From Streptococcus downei MFe28 (GTDB lineage Bacteria > Bacillota > Bacilli > Lactobacillales > Streptococcaceae), in contig NZ_UHFA01000002.1 of NCBI RefSeq assembly GCF_900459175.1, positions 124,001 to 188,000 of the forward strand: a stretch of DNA of 64,000 bases, read 5' to 3'. Below are positions 39,948 through 49,264 of the stretch, one piece after another. The position numbers were made by a program, and so were the translations under genes. A model generated the notes under the pieces. The model searched no databases. It worked only from the letters and a program-made list of their open reading frames with translations, and had not been told where the DNA came from. Position 1 is the stretch's first letter, and every line of letters starts with the position of its first letter.

Positions 39948-40452
39948 GTACTACCTCACAATAAATGTCTTTCCCTTTGAGAAAATTCAATTTTACGTAC
40001 ATTCCTTTTCTTTCAGGAGGCTGTTCAAAATTTACTAGCACTTTCATCCCTCGCTCTCTCAAATAGGAGCATAATAGTTGAGCAGCTAATACTTTTATTA
40101 TTGATTTACCGCTTGTTGAATCAATCCCATCTGAAAAAGTAGAAGTTTCAATTTGATTTAACTCTTGACTAACTGCCATTACTTGGTCAAAAATTTTTGA
40201 CATGTTTTGGGCAAAGAATTCAACTATTTTTTTACAGTCATTTTTATCTAATGTAGGAATCTCAACAAGGTTTTCTACATTCACTAGCTCAAAATGAAGA
40301 GATGGAAATTTTACATTTTGAGATTTCACTGAATAGATGAGATTTTGATTATTTGTTTTATGTGGTTTTACTTCCGCATTTTTTGAGGCAAATTTTCTAT
40401 AATGAGTGCCATCGAAAAAATATTTTTCTCCATTTTCAACTAGAATATGCAT
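39922..40452 (-). CDS. RiPP island: unknown 176-residue protein coupled to YcaO 1
   Basis: No family recognised. 176 residues, soluble. N-terminal ILVENGEKYFFDGTHYRKFA, a middle helical part with FFAQNMSKIFDQVMAVSQEL, then SGKSIIKVLAAQLLCSYLRE RGMKVLVNF and a strand-rich end. The last part resembles the helix-strand pattern of a ThiF-like Rossmann half, so it may be a docking subunit for YcaO 1 (inference). It overlaps YcaO 1 by 26 bases and begins three bases after the preceding stop, so it belongs to the operon. AT-rich codon use like its neighbours. Confidence 0.7.
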   Translation of the reverse strand: MHILVENGEKYFFDGTHYRKFASKNAEVKPHKTNNQNLIYSVKSQNVKFPSLHFELVNVENLVEIPTLDKNDCKKIVEFFAQNMSKIFDQVMAVSQELNQIETSTFSDGIDSTSGKSIIKVLAAQLLCSYLRERGMKVLVNFEQPPERKGMYVKLNFLKGKDIYCEVVHENEINYQ

Positions 40453-40455
40453 TTA

Positions 40456-41526
40456 CTATACCTTCTTCTTAAAAAGTTTTTGCATCATGGCATAACTGTC
40501 TTCCCAAGTAATGCCGTAACCTGTCTCAACTTTGTCACACACCATTTTCGTAATTTTTTGTTTGCGTAGCGGATTTACGTTTAGTAGCGGCATAACCTGA
40601 TAGAGGACATCAACTGTGTATCGATAAAGTACAAAGGGAAGTGATGAATGTTGTGATAAAAATTCTTGATTAGTAAAGAAATTCTTATGGAACTCTGTTA
40701 ACTGCCCCCTCTCACGCGCCTGTTGAAGGAAGCTCTCTGCATCACTCATGTTTTGGTAATACAAGTGTCCCTTTTTCAACTCATCGGTGAAAAATTGGTA
40801 AAGCTTTTCGACAAATATTTTAAAATAAGATTCTTCGTTTTCTGCTAGAAAGGTTTCAATTTTTTCATGAATGAACTTTTGTTCGTCTGAAGATAGGGAG
40901 TTAACTAACTGGTAATAACGTTCATAGTTTTCTTGCGACATTGTATCCTTTAAGTTTTTAAGTTGTAAATTAAAGAATACAATGTTGGACTTCATTGATA
41001 GATAGCCCATTTTTAAATTATTATTAAAGAGCAGTCCTAAATTCAGAAATAGTTTTGTCAATAGAATATTTTGTTGGCTTTCACTTTTATTGAAAAAGCC
41101 AATTTTTTCTAGATAGAGAATCAGCTCCATTTTCTTCTTTTCAACAGCTAATTCTGTTTCTAAAGAACTCAGACTACTTTCTTCTGCAGCTGCCTCAATT
41201 TCTTCTAGCAATAGTGTTCCATCTGGCTGTATATCTAATTTAGCTTCCGTATTTTCAGCACTTGAAACAGTCATAATTTGTTTCTTCAATTTCGATTCTT
41301 CAATATTAACAGGTGTATAGTTTTCCAATGCTCCAGCTAAGAAACTCTCTAGTTCCTTCAAATCTGCTAGATTCTGACTGTATAATTCAATATGATGCCC
41401 TCTTTGAATAGATTTCTTTATCCAAACATTGCTCATGCTTTTCTCATTTAGCAAAGAATATATTTTACTGATTAACATATTTGAAAAAGCCAAATTATTG
41501 ATAAATACTGATAATTTATATTCCAC
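40456..41526 (-). CDS. RiPP island: divergent LanB C-terminal-like elimination protein
   Basis: 356 residues. VWIKKSIQRGHHIELYSQ (34-51) is a diverged form of the WEGGPHIRFR motif of SpaB_C proteins, and LPFVLYRYTVDVLYQVMPLL with NPLRKQKITKMVCDKVE matches the C-terminal part of thiopeptide elimination proteins. It directly follows the LanB-N gene (17 bases), the order seen for glutamylation and elimination partners (TclK-TclL, TbtB-TbtC; from memory). Residues 75-130 form an acidic, helical insertion. Probable glutamate eliminase that yields dehydroalanine/dehydrobutyrine. Confidence 0.68.
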   Translation of the reverse strand: MEYKLSVFINNLAFSNMLISKIYSLLNEKSMSNVWIKKSIQRGHHIELYSQNLADLKELESFLAGALENYTPVNIEESKLKKQIMTVSSAENTEAKLDIQPDGTLLLEEIEAAAEESSLSSLETELAVEKKKMELILYLEKIGFFNKSESQQNILLTKLFLNLGLLFNNNLKMGYLSMKSNIVFFNLQLKNLKDTMSQENYERYYQLVNSLSSDEQKFIHEKIETFLAENEESYFKIFVEKLYQFFTDELKKGHLYYQNMSDAESFLQQARERGQLTEFHKNFFTNQEFLSQHSSLPFVLYRYTVDVLYQVMPLLNVNPLRKQKITKMVCDKVETGYGITWEDSYAMMQKLFKKKV

Positions 41527-41543
41527 GTTTTCCTCCTAATTCC

Positions 41544-44063
41544 TTAGTCATCTGTTTCAACAATCAATTCTATAATTGTATCTGTTTCCGTATTAATACA
41601 TTCCGGTAAAGTTTCTTCAATTAAAATCTTATCCTTCTTTTTCAACAAACCAGCAAAAGCCTTAAAACTCAAGAAAGATTCAAAATTAATGTAGAGTGGT
41701 TTCGTTTTTAACAATTCTGAATCTTGATCGTAGCTTTCAAAAAAATCTTTAATAAAGAAAGATAACGGTAACCCTTCTTGTTCAAAATATTCAACTACTT
41801 CTAGCCATTTTCTACCCATTGAACTATCTTTATCAAGAATCGCATGTAGGGCCTTACAAGTGAGGTACCATTTTTTTCTAGATAAAATCAAAGTTGTATT
41901 TTCAAAGCAAAGTCTAGGTAATACTACCTTTTCTTGCGAACTTTCTTCTAGCTTTTGTCTTAATAACAGTTCCCCAAAATCAAAATAAATGGAATCATTA
42001 AGAGTAATAGAATTAAACACTGCGACTAACGATGGAAGCGCAACAGTAATCAAACTACCTAAGAAATGCGGATACACAATATTTCCTGTTGTCTTCTCAA
42101 ATACTTCAATCTCTTTTGATCCTGTTGAAAGTCTAAAGCCCAAGTCTAACCACGTCAACTGTTTAGGACTTGTCAAAGTCAAGTCTCCCAACGGCAAATG
42201 CAAGGTTTTATCCGTACTTTCTCGAATATTTGCATTAAAGCCAAACGTCATCGGAATGTCCACTAACTCTCCATCTAGTCCATAAGGCTCCATTTCTGTC
42301 GGAAGATAATGATTGAATCTTCTGCGATAGACTCCATAGCCTTTATAGATATGGTTGAAAACAATTTTATTTTCTGGACTCACTTGTAAAAAGTAACCAC
42401 GGGACTTATGGTTCTGACCTACTAGGTTTTCTAATTGCGTCGTAGAATCTTTCAATAATTCATGTGAAATCAAGAGATCCGAACCATCTTCCAAATCTTG
42501 TACTAATAATTGCTGCACTATACTCTTCTTTAATTTCAAGAGCCGGTTGTCAATTTGATGGTCGTAGGAAGTCCCTAAGTATCCAAAAGATTCCATCCAA
42601 TAGCCATCCCTTTGAAAAAGTGTTGCTGCCAAATCTCGTAAAAATTTACTTATTTCTCTCGTATTTTGAGGAATAAACTCTCCCCCGTAATTTGTTTTGA
42701 GCATTTCATAAGCTAGATATTTACTACGAGTTGAAATATCAAAAATAGAAATAAATTTTGATAAGTCTTCAATAATTCTCTGGTTTTCTTTTACAACTTT
42801 GGCCTGTTCTTCCAAATAAGTGCCATTTTGCGATGTAACCGCATCAATTGAAACGTAAGTAGACTTATTAAAACCTTCTATACCGTAAGTTTGAACAATA
42901 TTGTGAATTTCTTCCGTCAATTGATCATAAGCCGTCCAAGAAAATACTTCATTTTCTAGGGCAACTGCTTTTTCTAATATTGCAATCTCATCTGAGAATA
43001 ATTCCGAGGAAACCTCTTTTAATTTTTCAAGCAGGGCTTTTGAAATACTTTGCTTTCCGACAATATTAATCTGTTCTGCTGGAAGTAATACACTGTTTTC
43101 CAACAATTTTGGTAGATATTCCTCTTGAGAATTTTGTGACAAGTATTTCAGAAGAGTGCGCCCTGTTAACACTTTTTGGCCCTTAAATAGAGTTAGAATC
43201 CCATTTAAACTCTCATTTTCAGAAAGAGTAACTAATTCTTGGCGGTTACGATAGAGACTTTTCCCTGCCACATCATTAAATACTGTAATATAATATTTCC
43301 CATCTTTATGGATAAGAGTCTCATTTAGTTTAAATGTTAAGTTTGGCTGATAATTTGGATTTAGATAAATCCGATCAAATAGTTTTAAAATAATAGAAGA
43401 ATTCACCGACATAACGATGTTTTTCTTTAAATCAAACGGCTCTCGTCCGTATACACCAGTTGTCCCCAATAAACCTAGTGGACTTGTTTTAGTAGCGATG
43501 CGAGTATAGTAGTTATACAAAAAAACATCCATTTGACGTTGCTTTTTATTGTGTTTTTCAACATCTGTTTTAAGTAATTTTTTTATTTTTTGATAAAGAG
43601 TTTGGTCAATCATTTTCGTATTTTTAACAAAATCAGGATGTTTAGATAAACCTGCCATGATTAACTGTTTCTCATTTAGATACTGTTGATGAACCAGCTT
43701 TTCAACCTTGTCTTCATTCTCGACAGTTTGTCTTTGATATTCAAAATAAGAATCAAAGATAGTGGTCAGTTTAGACGGAAGCAGTGAGGATATTTTATGA
43801 TATTTATTGGCTAACTCACCGCGATTATTGTAAAAATCATGTGAAAATTTAAGTAGTTGTTGTTTATTTTTGCTTTCTGGAAAATCTTGAATCACCTGAT
43901 TTAGTTCTTCGATTCCAGTTTCATGGGTCGATTCTAACTGTTCCACTAAATGAGAGTATTCAAACTGATAAGTGCGTAACGTTTGAAAAACCTCTTTTTG
44001 GAAAATCTTAGAAAATTCTCTATTTGGAAAGTTTGTTTTTCTATAATATATATTTTTAACCAT
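41544..44063 (-). CDS. RiPP island: split LanB, glutamylation (dehydratase N) domain protein
   Basis: 839 residues from the ATG at 44063 (MVKNIYYRKTNFP); upstream ATGs at 44075 and 44087 are badly spaced from the AAAGGAG site. Transfers glutamate from glutamyl-tRNA to Ser/Thr of the precursor. YNYYTRIATKTSPLGLLGTTG (about 183-203) is the conserved LanB motif in its thiopeptide-like form (kTSP instead of the cTPFG of nisin-type LanB). The stand-alone length without an elimination domain is the split type used for thiopeptides and goadsporin-like peptides. Overlaps the M20 gene by eight bases. Confidence 0.85.
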   Translation of the reverse strand: MVKNIYYRKTNFPNREFSKIFQKEVFQTLRTYQFEYSHLVEQLESTHETGIEELNQVIQDFPESKNKQQLLKFSHDFYNNRGELANKYHKISSLLPSKLTTIFDSYFEYQRQTVENEDKVEKLVHQQYLNEKQLIMAGLSKHPDFVKNTKMIDQTLYQKIKKLLKTDVEKHNKKQRQMDVFLYNYYTRIATKTSPLGLLGTTGVYGREPFDLKKNIVMSVNSSIILKLFDRIYLNPNYQPNLTFKLNETLIHKDGKYYITVFNDVAGKSLYRNRQELVTLSENESLNGILTLFKGQKVLTGRTLLKYLSQNSQEEYLPKLLENSVLLPAEQINIVGKQSISKALLEKLKEVSSELFSDEIAILEKAVALENEVFSWTAYDQLTEEIHNIVQTYGIEGFNKSTYVSIDAVTSQNGTYLEEQAKVVKENQRIIEDLSKFISIFDISTRSKYLAYEMLKTNYGGEFIPQNTREISKFLRDLAATLFQRDGYWMESFGYLGTSYDHQIDNRLLKLKKSIVQQLLVQDLEDGSDLLISHELLKDSTTQLENLVGQNHKSRGYFLQVSPENKIVFNHIYKGYGVYRRRFNHYLPTEMEPYGLDGELVDIPMTFGFNANIRESTDKTLHLPLGDLTLTSPKQLTWLDLGFRLSTGSKEIEVFEKTTGNIVYPHFLGSLITVALPSLVAVFNSITLNDSIYFDFGELLLRQKLEESSQEKVVLPRLCFENTTLILSRKKWYLTCKALHAILDKDSSMGRKWLEVVEYFEQEGLPLSFFIKDFFESYDQDSELLKTKPLYINFESFLSFKAFAGLLKKKDKILIEETLPECINTETDTIIELIVETDD

Positions 44064-45147
44064 TGATTCGTTCATTCTCCTTTTCAATCAATAACATCAT
44101 CACATACCAACCTCTTAGCAAGGTAGCTTTTGGAGTCTCAAATTCCTGTGAATGGATAGCATGCCCTTCGTTATATGCACCAATAAAGAAATAACATGTC
44201 TCTGTATCCAGCTCCTTACCATAAAATGAAAAGTCATCACAAGAAAATAAGAAGGGAGTCTCCAGCACCTTTATGACTTTACTTTGGGACAATTTTCGAT
44301 AAACCCAGCTGTAGAGCTTTGCATCATTGTGTAGCACAGGATAGTTCATAATGACTTCATTTCGATAATCAACATTCAACTGTTTCAAAAATGTTTGCTG
44401 CTTAAGCTTGCACTTTTCAGCAGTTTTTCCTCTAAAAGTAATATTAAAAGATAGTTCTGTTGGAGATACATTGTGAGAACCATTGGAAGAAAAATTTGTA
44501 ATTTTGCAATGAAAATCCGGTTCATTCAATTTCTCTGACAATGAAACCAACTTAGCAAATAGATTTGCTGCTCTTTCTCCTTGATGGCTTACATGTCCAC
44601 TATCCTTTAATAAGAGTTTTAAATGGCAACTCAACCCCGCTGCTAGAACATCTCCCTTTTTAATTGACACATAATTAGAATATAAATCTGGTGTGACATG
44701 GAGAGCATAAATTTTTGATACTGAGATCTTACTTTCTTTCAGAAATTTACAAACTTCTTTTGCGCCACCGTACTTTTCCTCACTAGCCTGAAAGATGAAC
44801 AGAACATTTAATTTTGGTTTGTTTTTGGCTACATAGGTTGCAAGTTCTAATTGAATGCTGGTGTGGGCATCATGCCCACACCCATGGTAGTAGATTTGAG
44901 TACTCTCGTTAATTTCTACAGCATCCAATTCTGAACGAAAGGCTAGATCATAGTGATTATCTTGCCCTTCTCGACCTCTATATTGATAAATCAATCCTAA
45001 TTTTCCTTCAGAAATTTTTTCAAGATTAGCTTTACGTAAAATCTCTTTTACATAATTTTTTGTTTTTTCCTCAGAAAAACCTGGCTCTGGCTGATGATGC
45101 AAGCACTCATAGTGGGCAAATAACTGATTTGCAGCAAGTCTACTCAT
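44056..45147 (-). CDS. RiPP island: M20-family amidohydrolase/peptidase
   Basis: 363 residues. M20D-type metal site: RSELDAVEI (71-79), HGCGHDAHTS (88-97) with the metal-binding Cys, FQASEEKYGGA (119-129) with the Glu-Glu pair, and the distal FSCDDFSFYG. The typical carboxypeptidase/amidohydrolase lid is present. No signal peptide. Located between the exporter and the LanB gene and overlapping the latter, so it is an integral pathway member; leader removal, C-terminal trimming or self-protection by hydrolysis are candidate roles (inference). Confidence 0.85.
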   Translation of the reverse strand: MSRLAANQLFAHYECLHHQPEPGFSEEKTKNYVKEILRKANLEKISEGKLGLIYQYRGREGQDNHYDLAFRSELDAVEINESTQIYYHGCGHDAHTSIQLELATYVAKNKPKLNVLFIFQASEEKYGGAKEVCKFLKESKISVSKIYALHVTPDLYSNYVSIKKGDVLAAGLSCHLKLLLKDSGHVSHQGERAANLFAKLVSLSEKLNEPDFHCKITNFSSNGSHNVSPTELSFNITFRGKTAEKCKLKQQTFLKQLNVDYRNEVIMNYPVLHNDAKLYSWVYRKLSQSKVIKVLETPFLFSCDDFSFYGKELDTETCYFFIGAYNEGHAIHSQEFETPKATLLRGWYVMMLLIEKENERING

Positions 45148-45156
45148 TACTCTCTC

Positions 45157-45870
45157 CTATTTATTTATTTGTAAAAATTTATTTACAATGACTGTCACAA
45201 GTCCAGCAATAAAAAAATAAAGCGTAATCACTAGAAAAGCTTGTAAGAACTTTTCAGCAGTTTTATGTAAAAGCACCTCATTGTAATAATAACCAGGGAA
45301 GAATTTTTGGATTGTTACGATGATGCCTGGCATTTTCATTGCACTCATGATATTTGGTGTAATATTCAACATCATAAAGGCGAAAAAGATTGGCATGGAA
45401 GCAGAAGCCAGCGTTTCGTCATTAAAGATCGTTCCCAACAGAAAACCAATTACAATATAATAAAAACCAAAATAGAGTAATAAACTAGCAATAGAAAGAT
45501 AAGAACCCGTTACTTTTAGATTCCCCGCTAAAACCCCTGCCAAGGTTATGAAGAATAAAATCAAAATATTTAAAATGGTTTGCGCCAATACACTATCGAA
45601 CATATAGTGTGCGTAAGAATATGGAGAGATTTTATCCATGATACGGAAATACCCTTTTTCTTTTGAAACTTTTTGACTAAAGGTATTCAAGCCACTTCCC
45701 GCAATTCCAAACATAGCTGAAAACAAAGCAATCATCCCACTATCTTCTGTATTTACATAGTTCAGTTGCTTGATAAAAAAAACGTAAAATGCTACCGGGA
45801 ATAAAATAGTAAAAATAACAAAACGCTTATTTTGTAGGCTATTTTTTATCTGTTGTACAATTGAAATCAT
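45157..45870 (-). CDS. RiPP island: ABC-2-type exporter permease
   Basis: 237 residues, six hydrophobic segments (FVIFTILFPVAFYVFFI; IALFSAMFGIAGSGLNTF; TILNILILFFITLAGVLAG; YLSIASLLLYFGFYYIVIGF; FFAFMMLNITPNI; FLQAFLVITLYFFIAGLVTV). Shares one base with the ATPase stop (TAATG), so the two are co-translated. Exports the mature peptide and/or gives self-immunity; there is no separate immunity gene in the island. Confidence 0.87.
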   Translation of the reverse strand: MISIVQQIKNSLQNKRFVIFTILFPVAFYVFFIKQLNYVNTEDSGMIALFSAMFGIAGSGLNTFSQKVSKEKGYFRIMDKISPYSYAHYMFDSVLAQTILNILILFFITLAGVLAGNLKVTGSYLSIASLLLYFGFYYIVIGFLLGTIFNDETLASASMPIFFAFMMLNITPNIMSAMKMPGIIVTIQKFFPGYYYNEVLLHKTAEKFLQAFLVITLYFFIAGLVTVIVNKFLQINK

Positions 45871-46712
45871 TATTTTTCTCCTTCTACAAATGAAATACGT
45901 TTGAAAATATCAACGACTTGCTTACGACGTTTGAAGCTTTCTGAATTAATAATTCCATTCTCTGCAATCAATTCTTGAGTGTGGAAAGTATTTACAACCA
46001 TGCTTTGACCATCTGCATAGAATAACTTTTCTTTTGGAACGTCATTTTTTATCATTTCTCTTGGAAATTCATACAGTACTTCTGCAAACATATCATCAAC
46101 TAGAATGTTTTCTTCAAAAATACCTTCATTCAATAGCAAGATGTAATCTGCGAATGACTCAATTTGATACAAGTCATGCGTAATTAAGAGAATCGTCTTA
46201 CCTTCAGCTTTTAATTTTTTAATTTGCTGTACAAATTTTTCCACGCTATCGTAATCCATACCTGCAGTAGGCTCATCCAAAATCAAGAGTTTAGGATCAT
46301 GTAAGATAGCTAATAAAAAGGAAAGCTTCCTTTTTTGTCCACCAGAGAGTGTCCCTGCTTTCTGATTTTTTTCCTTTTCCAATCCCATATTTTCCAGTTG
46401 CTCATCAATATCAACTTTCTTATGAAAAAATGAAGCCTGTAGCTTAATTAAGTCTGAAACTGTAATATCTTTTGGGAAATAATCCTCTTGAAAGACAACT
46501 CCAACCTCTTTTTTGATATTTAGATTCGTTGCCACATGACCCTCATCTTCCTTGATAAGTCTGAGCAAAATACTGATAAAAGTTGTCTTTCCTGCACCAT
46601 TTTTCCCAAGCAAAGTGTAGACTTTCCCTGTTTCTAAATCTAAATCCAGTCCTTTCAAGACATCCTTTGTTCCAAAACTCTTTCTTAAATTATCAATTTC
46701 AATTAAATTCAT
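45870..46712 (-). CDS. RiPP island: ABC transporter ATPase
   Basis: 280 residues. Walker A LLGKNGAGKTTFI, signature LSGGQKRKLSFLL, Walker B LLILDEPTAGMD and switch His THDLYQIE, all intact. C-terminal extension of about 80 residues after FEENILVDDMFAEVLYEF. Partner of the permease at 45157. The arrangement resembles the SagG-SagH exporter of streptolysin S-type clusters and lantibiotic immunity transporters. Confidence 0.92.
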   Translation of the reverse strand: MNLIEIDNLRKSFGTKDVLKGLDLDLETGKVYTLLGKNGAGKTTFISILLRLIKEDEGHVATNLNIKKEVGVVFQEDYFPKDITVSDLIKLQASFFHKKVDIDEQLENMGLEKEKNQKAGTLSGGQKRKLSFLLAILHDPKLLILDEPTAGMDYDSVEKFVQQIKKLKAEGKTILLITHDLYQIESFADYILLLNEGIFEENILVDDMFAEVLYEFPREMIKNDVPKEKLFYADGQSMVVNTFHTQELIAENGIINSESFKRRKQVVDIFKRISFVEGEK

Positions 46713-46737
46713 TTTTTTACCTTTCTAAGTTAGAATA

Positions 46738-48468
46738 TTAGGGGAAGGGGTGTATTGGAATTTCCTGATAGTTAGATACTTGAATCCTTCGATAATTGAT
46801 GTACAGATTTTCATAACCAAAATTCATATCTTGCATCCCAGGAGCAAAAACCTTCACCTCGCATAAACCAATTTCCTTTAAACCAATCGGAGTATTTTCT
46901 ACAATATAGAAATTTCCAAATTTTTGATTTGTAAACTCAAGTAGTACTGAATAGTAAGTGTCTATATCAATACTATAGTCACTCTCAACTTCAAAATCTA
47001 TAATCTCTGCTTCCCTCAAGAAATCAAAGTTCTGACTTCTGTCCTCTACTGAGTAATAGATTGCATGATCAGCCACTGTAGTAACATCCTGAGGACGCAT
47101 CCGATGGCCCTTTTCTTGAATATCCCCAACATCTTGATCATAGGCATAGAGTGCAAAATATAGCTCCTTTAGGGCTGAAACAATGGCTGATTTTCCAAAT
47201 AAATGTGCCCCTGCTGTTGAATAAGTTGCAAATTTATTGCTATTTTGCCCACGAGCAAATGTCCAATAAATGTTCATCACTTTGCTGGAAAGTAATTGAT
47301 AAATTGAAACCTCATAGCCTAAATTCTTGATCAACATCAAGTAGTAGTTTATCTCTGCATCGAAAATGCTTGCTTGATTGACCTCTTTAGGAACTCTCTT
47401 TTGATACCAATGGAATAAAAAGTAATCTCGTTCGTACATTTCAAGAAGCGAAAAGATGACAGCTTCTTTGTAACTATTCCCAACAGCATGTCCATTCGAA
47501 CTCATGTTCACTAACTTTTGACTTATAGGTTTCCTCTCTGTTTTGTAAATGATAAAATCTTCAGGTATTAAAGTGGATTTCTGAGTTTGATAGTTATGAG
47601 CGGGTAACCAATGAATTTTTGTTTCTCGATTTATCTTTTCTTTTCCAAGAACAGGCAAATATTCATTTGGATTCAAGTAATCCATTGCCTCTTTACCAAG
47701 GTCATTTAAAGAGAAAAGAAAACGTTTCTGTCCCTTTGAGATTATTCCGCTATACCGCTCCATGGCTTCCAAAAACGCCTTTGCTCTGGCTTTCTTATAG
47801 CTAGTATCAATCCCAATTCCTGAAATCATCTCACTTTGAGAAAGTGGGTACTGCAATTCAACAGTTACTGCATTTTTTAAAAGGGTTGTTAATTCTCTCC
47901 TAAAAAGTCCGGTATCCTTATTATCTAGTTGAATATAACGAGAATAATCTCCTAATTTCTCCCGTAAAGAAGAAGCCTGACATTGAAGATTACTGTCAAT
48001 GATGGTGTTGTCAAATCTTTTATCATTAGAAATGCAAATATCACAATTCGTAATTCTAAAGAACTGGTGCCTGGAAATTTGATAATCATCAATGACAAAG
48101 TAATCAAACAAAGGAGGTTCGGATTTAAACCGAATTAGTTGAGAAATAACATAAAGCAGCTTTTCTTCATATAAATTATTCCCATCAATCTCTACAACTT
48201 CATTTCCCTGTCCAAAAGAATCAGCTAATTTAAATTGATTACGGTGTTCCAAAAAACAGTGACTACAAATCTTATCTCTTTTATTGAAAAGAGGACTGAC
48301 AAACAATTTGTGTTCTTCCCAAAAAATAATTATCCCCTCTTCAACTCTCTGGGAACGGAAATAATCTAGAGTCCCAAAATATAAGTTCACGTCTTGATAA
48401 ACAATCTGCGTAGGTTGACTTATAGGGATAGTCATTACTATTTCATGTATAAATTGCTGAATATTCAT
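46738..48468 (-). CDS. RiPP island: YcaO cyclodehydratase 2 with N-terminal four-Cys E1-like domain
   Basis: 576 residues from ATG 48468; TGA of the preceding gene and this ATG overlap as ATGA. Residues 1-150 form an E1-like C-terminal module with two zinc Cys pairs, KICSHCFLEH (C68, C71) and TNCDICISN (C142, C145), as in ocin-ThiF partners. The YcaO domain carries GIGIDTSYKKARAKAFLEAM with ERYSG, then SSNGHAVGNSYKEAVIFSLLE with MYERDYFLFHWY. The end IPIHPFP is a PxxPxP variant of the azoline-former signature. With the 258-residue protein upstream it would make a complete leader-binding cyclodehydratase. Confidence 0.9.
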   Translation of the reverse strand: MNIQQFIHEIVMTIPISQPTQIVYQDVNLYFGTLDYFRSQRVEEGIIIFWEEHKLFVSPLFNKRDKICSHCFLEHRNQFKLADSFGQGNEVVEIDGNNLYEEKLLYVISQLIRFKSEPPLFDYFVIDDYQISRHQFFRITNCDICISNDKRFDNTIIDSNLQCQASSLREKLGDYSRYIQLDNKDTGLFRRELTTLLKNAVTVELQYPLSQSEMISGIGIDTSYKKARAKAFLEAMERYSGIISKGQKRFLFSLNDLGKEAMDYLNPNEYLPVLGKEKINRETKIHWLPAHNYQTQKSTLIPEDFIIYKTERKPISQKLVNMSSNGHAVGNSYKEAVIFSLLEMYERDYFLFHWYQKRVPKEVNQASIFDAEINYYLMLIKNLGYEVSIYQLLSSKVMNIYWTFARGQNSNKFATYSTAGAHLFGKSAIVSALKELYFALYAYDQDVGDIQEKGHRMRPQDVTTVADHAIYYSVEDRSQNFDFLREAEIIDFEVESDYSIDIDTYYSVLLEFTNQKFGNFYIVENTPIGLKEIGLCEVKVFAPGMQDMNFGYENLYINYRRIQVSNYQEIPIHPFP

Positions 48469-49241
48469 TTTTCCCACTCCTTGGTAAGTACAAGCCCTAG
48501 ATGTTGAGCAAGACTGTCTTGGCAATAGACAGATGCACTACCATTGCCTTGCTTATTCAAAAAATCTTCATAAGACTCTACTTTACTTCTTCCTATACCA
48601 ATACTGCTATAACTTAATTTAGATTCCATCAGCCCCTTAATTGCCTTAAAAATAAGTCCATCTATATTAGTATCTTCAAAACTATATATTTGTTTTTCAG
48701 GACTAAAAATCTTTAACATAAATTGTCCTTGAGAGTTGATAATATCAATTGACTCTATTAAATTTGAAAAATATATATTTTTCAAAATATTAATATCCAG
48801 AAATTTATTGGTAGTTGGTAGTTTAAATTCTGTTTTTGCAGTATCTAATACATGATAAATAGAGATTCCCTCTCTGAATTGATGAAGCATCATAAAATCA
48901 TCAACTTCAATATAATATGAACCTTTTAAATAACTTAGTAATGGCAGAGTTTGTTTAAGTAGATATCTCTCTTTTTTAGATAGTGGTTTGACACTTGGAA
49001 AATATCGCTTCAATGACTTTTCGTTTTTCTTAGAAATTCTAAATATTTGTCTACCATTCTTATATGTTGAAAATTGTTCTGTTTGACCTTGATTTATTCC
49101 AAACACCTTGTCTGTGTTTACACAAATAAAGTGAATCAAATTCTCTACTGAGTGATGTTTAGGTAAAGCTATTCTTCTTTTTCTCCCAAGGTAAGATACT
49201 AACACACTGTTTTCTTGGACAACATATTTTAAGTTTCCCAT
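48465..49241 (-). CDS. RiPP island: probable leader-binding / E1-like N-terminal half (F-type partner)
   Basis: 258 residues, first gene after the precursors, with an ATGA overlap into YcaO 2. The N-terminal part KYVVQENSVLVSYLGRKRRI followed by LPKHHSVENLIHFICVNTDK has the strand-strand-helix pattern of a RiPP recognition element. The middle part (YYIEVDDFMMLHQFREGISIYHVL; NLIESIDIINSQGQFMLKIF) could be a reduced ThiF-like fold. Because YcaO 2 has only the C-terminal Cys module, this protein would supply the missing N-terminal half. No family recognised with certainty; the inference rests on position, coupling and fold pattern. Confidence 0.6.
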   Translation of the reverse strand: MGNLKYVVQENSVLVSYLGRKRRIALPKHHSVENLIHFICVNTDKVFGINQGQTEQFSTYKNGRQIFRISKKNEKSLKRYFPSVKPLSKKERYLLKQTLPLLSYLKGSYYIEVDDFMMLHQFREGISIYHVLDTAKTEFKLPTTNKFLDINILKNIYFSNLIESIDIINSQGQFMLKIFSPEKQIYSFEDTNIDGLIFKAIKGLMESKLSYSSIGIGRSKVESYEDFLNKQGNGSASVYCQDSLAQHLGLVLTKEWEK

Positions 49242-49264
49242 CTATTTAATATTCCTTATCACTT

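Noticed and set aside
41544..44063. Class I lanthipeptide (LanB/LanC) system
   Set aside because: No LanC cyclase, LanT or LanP is present, and the dehydratase is split in thiopeptide fashion with azole enzymes around it.
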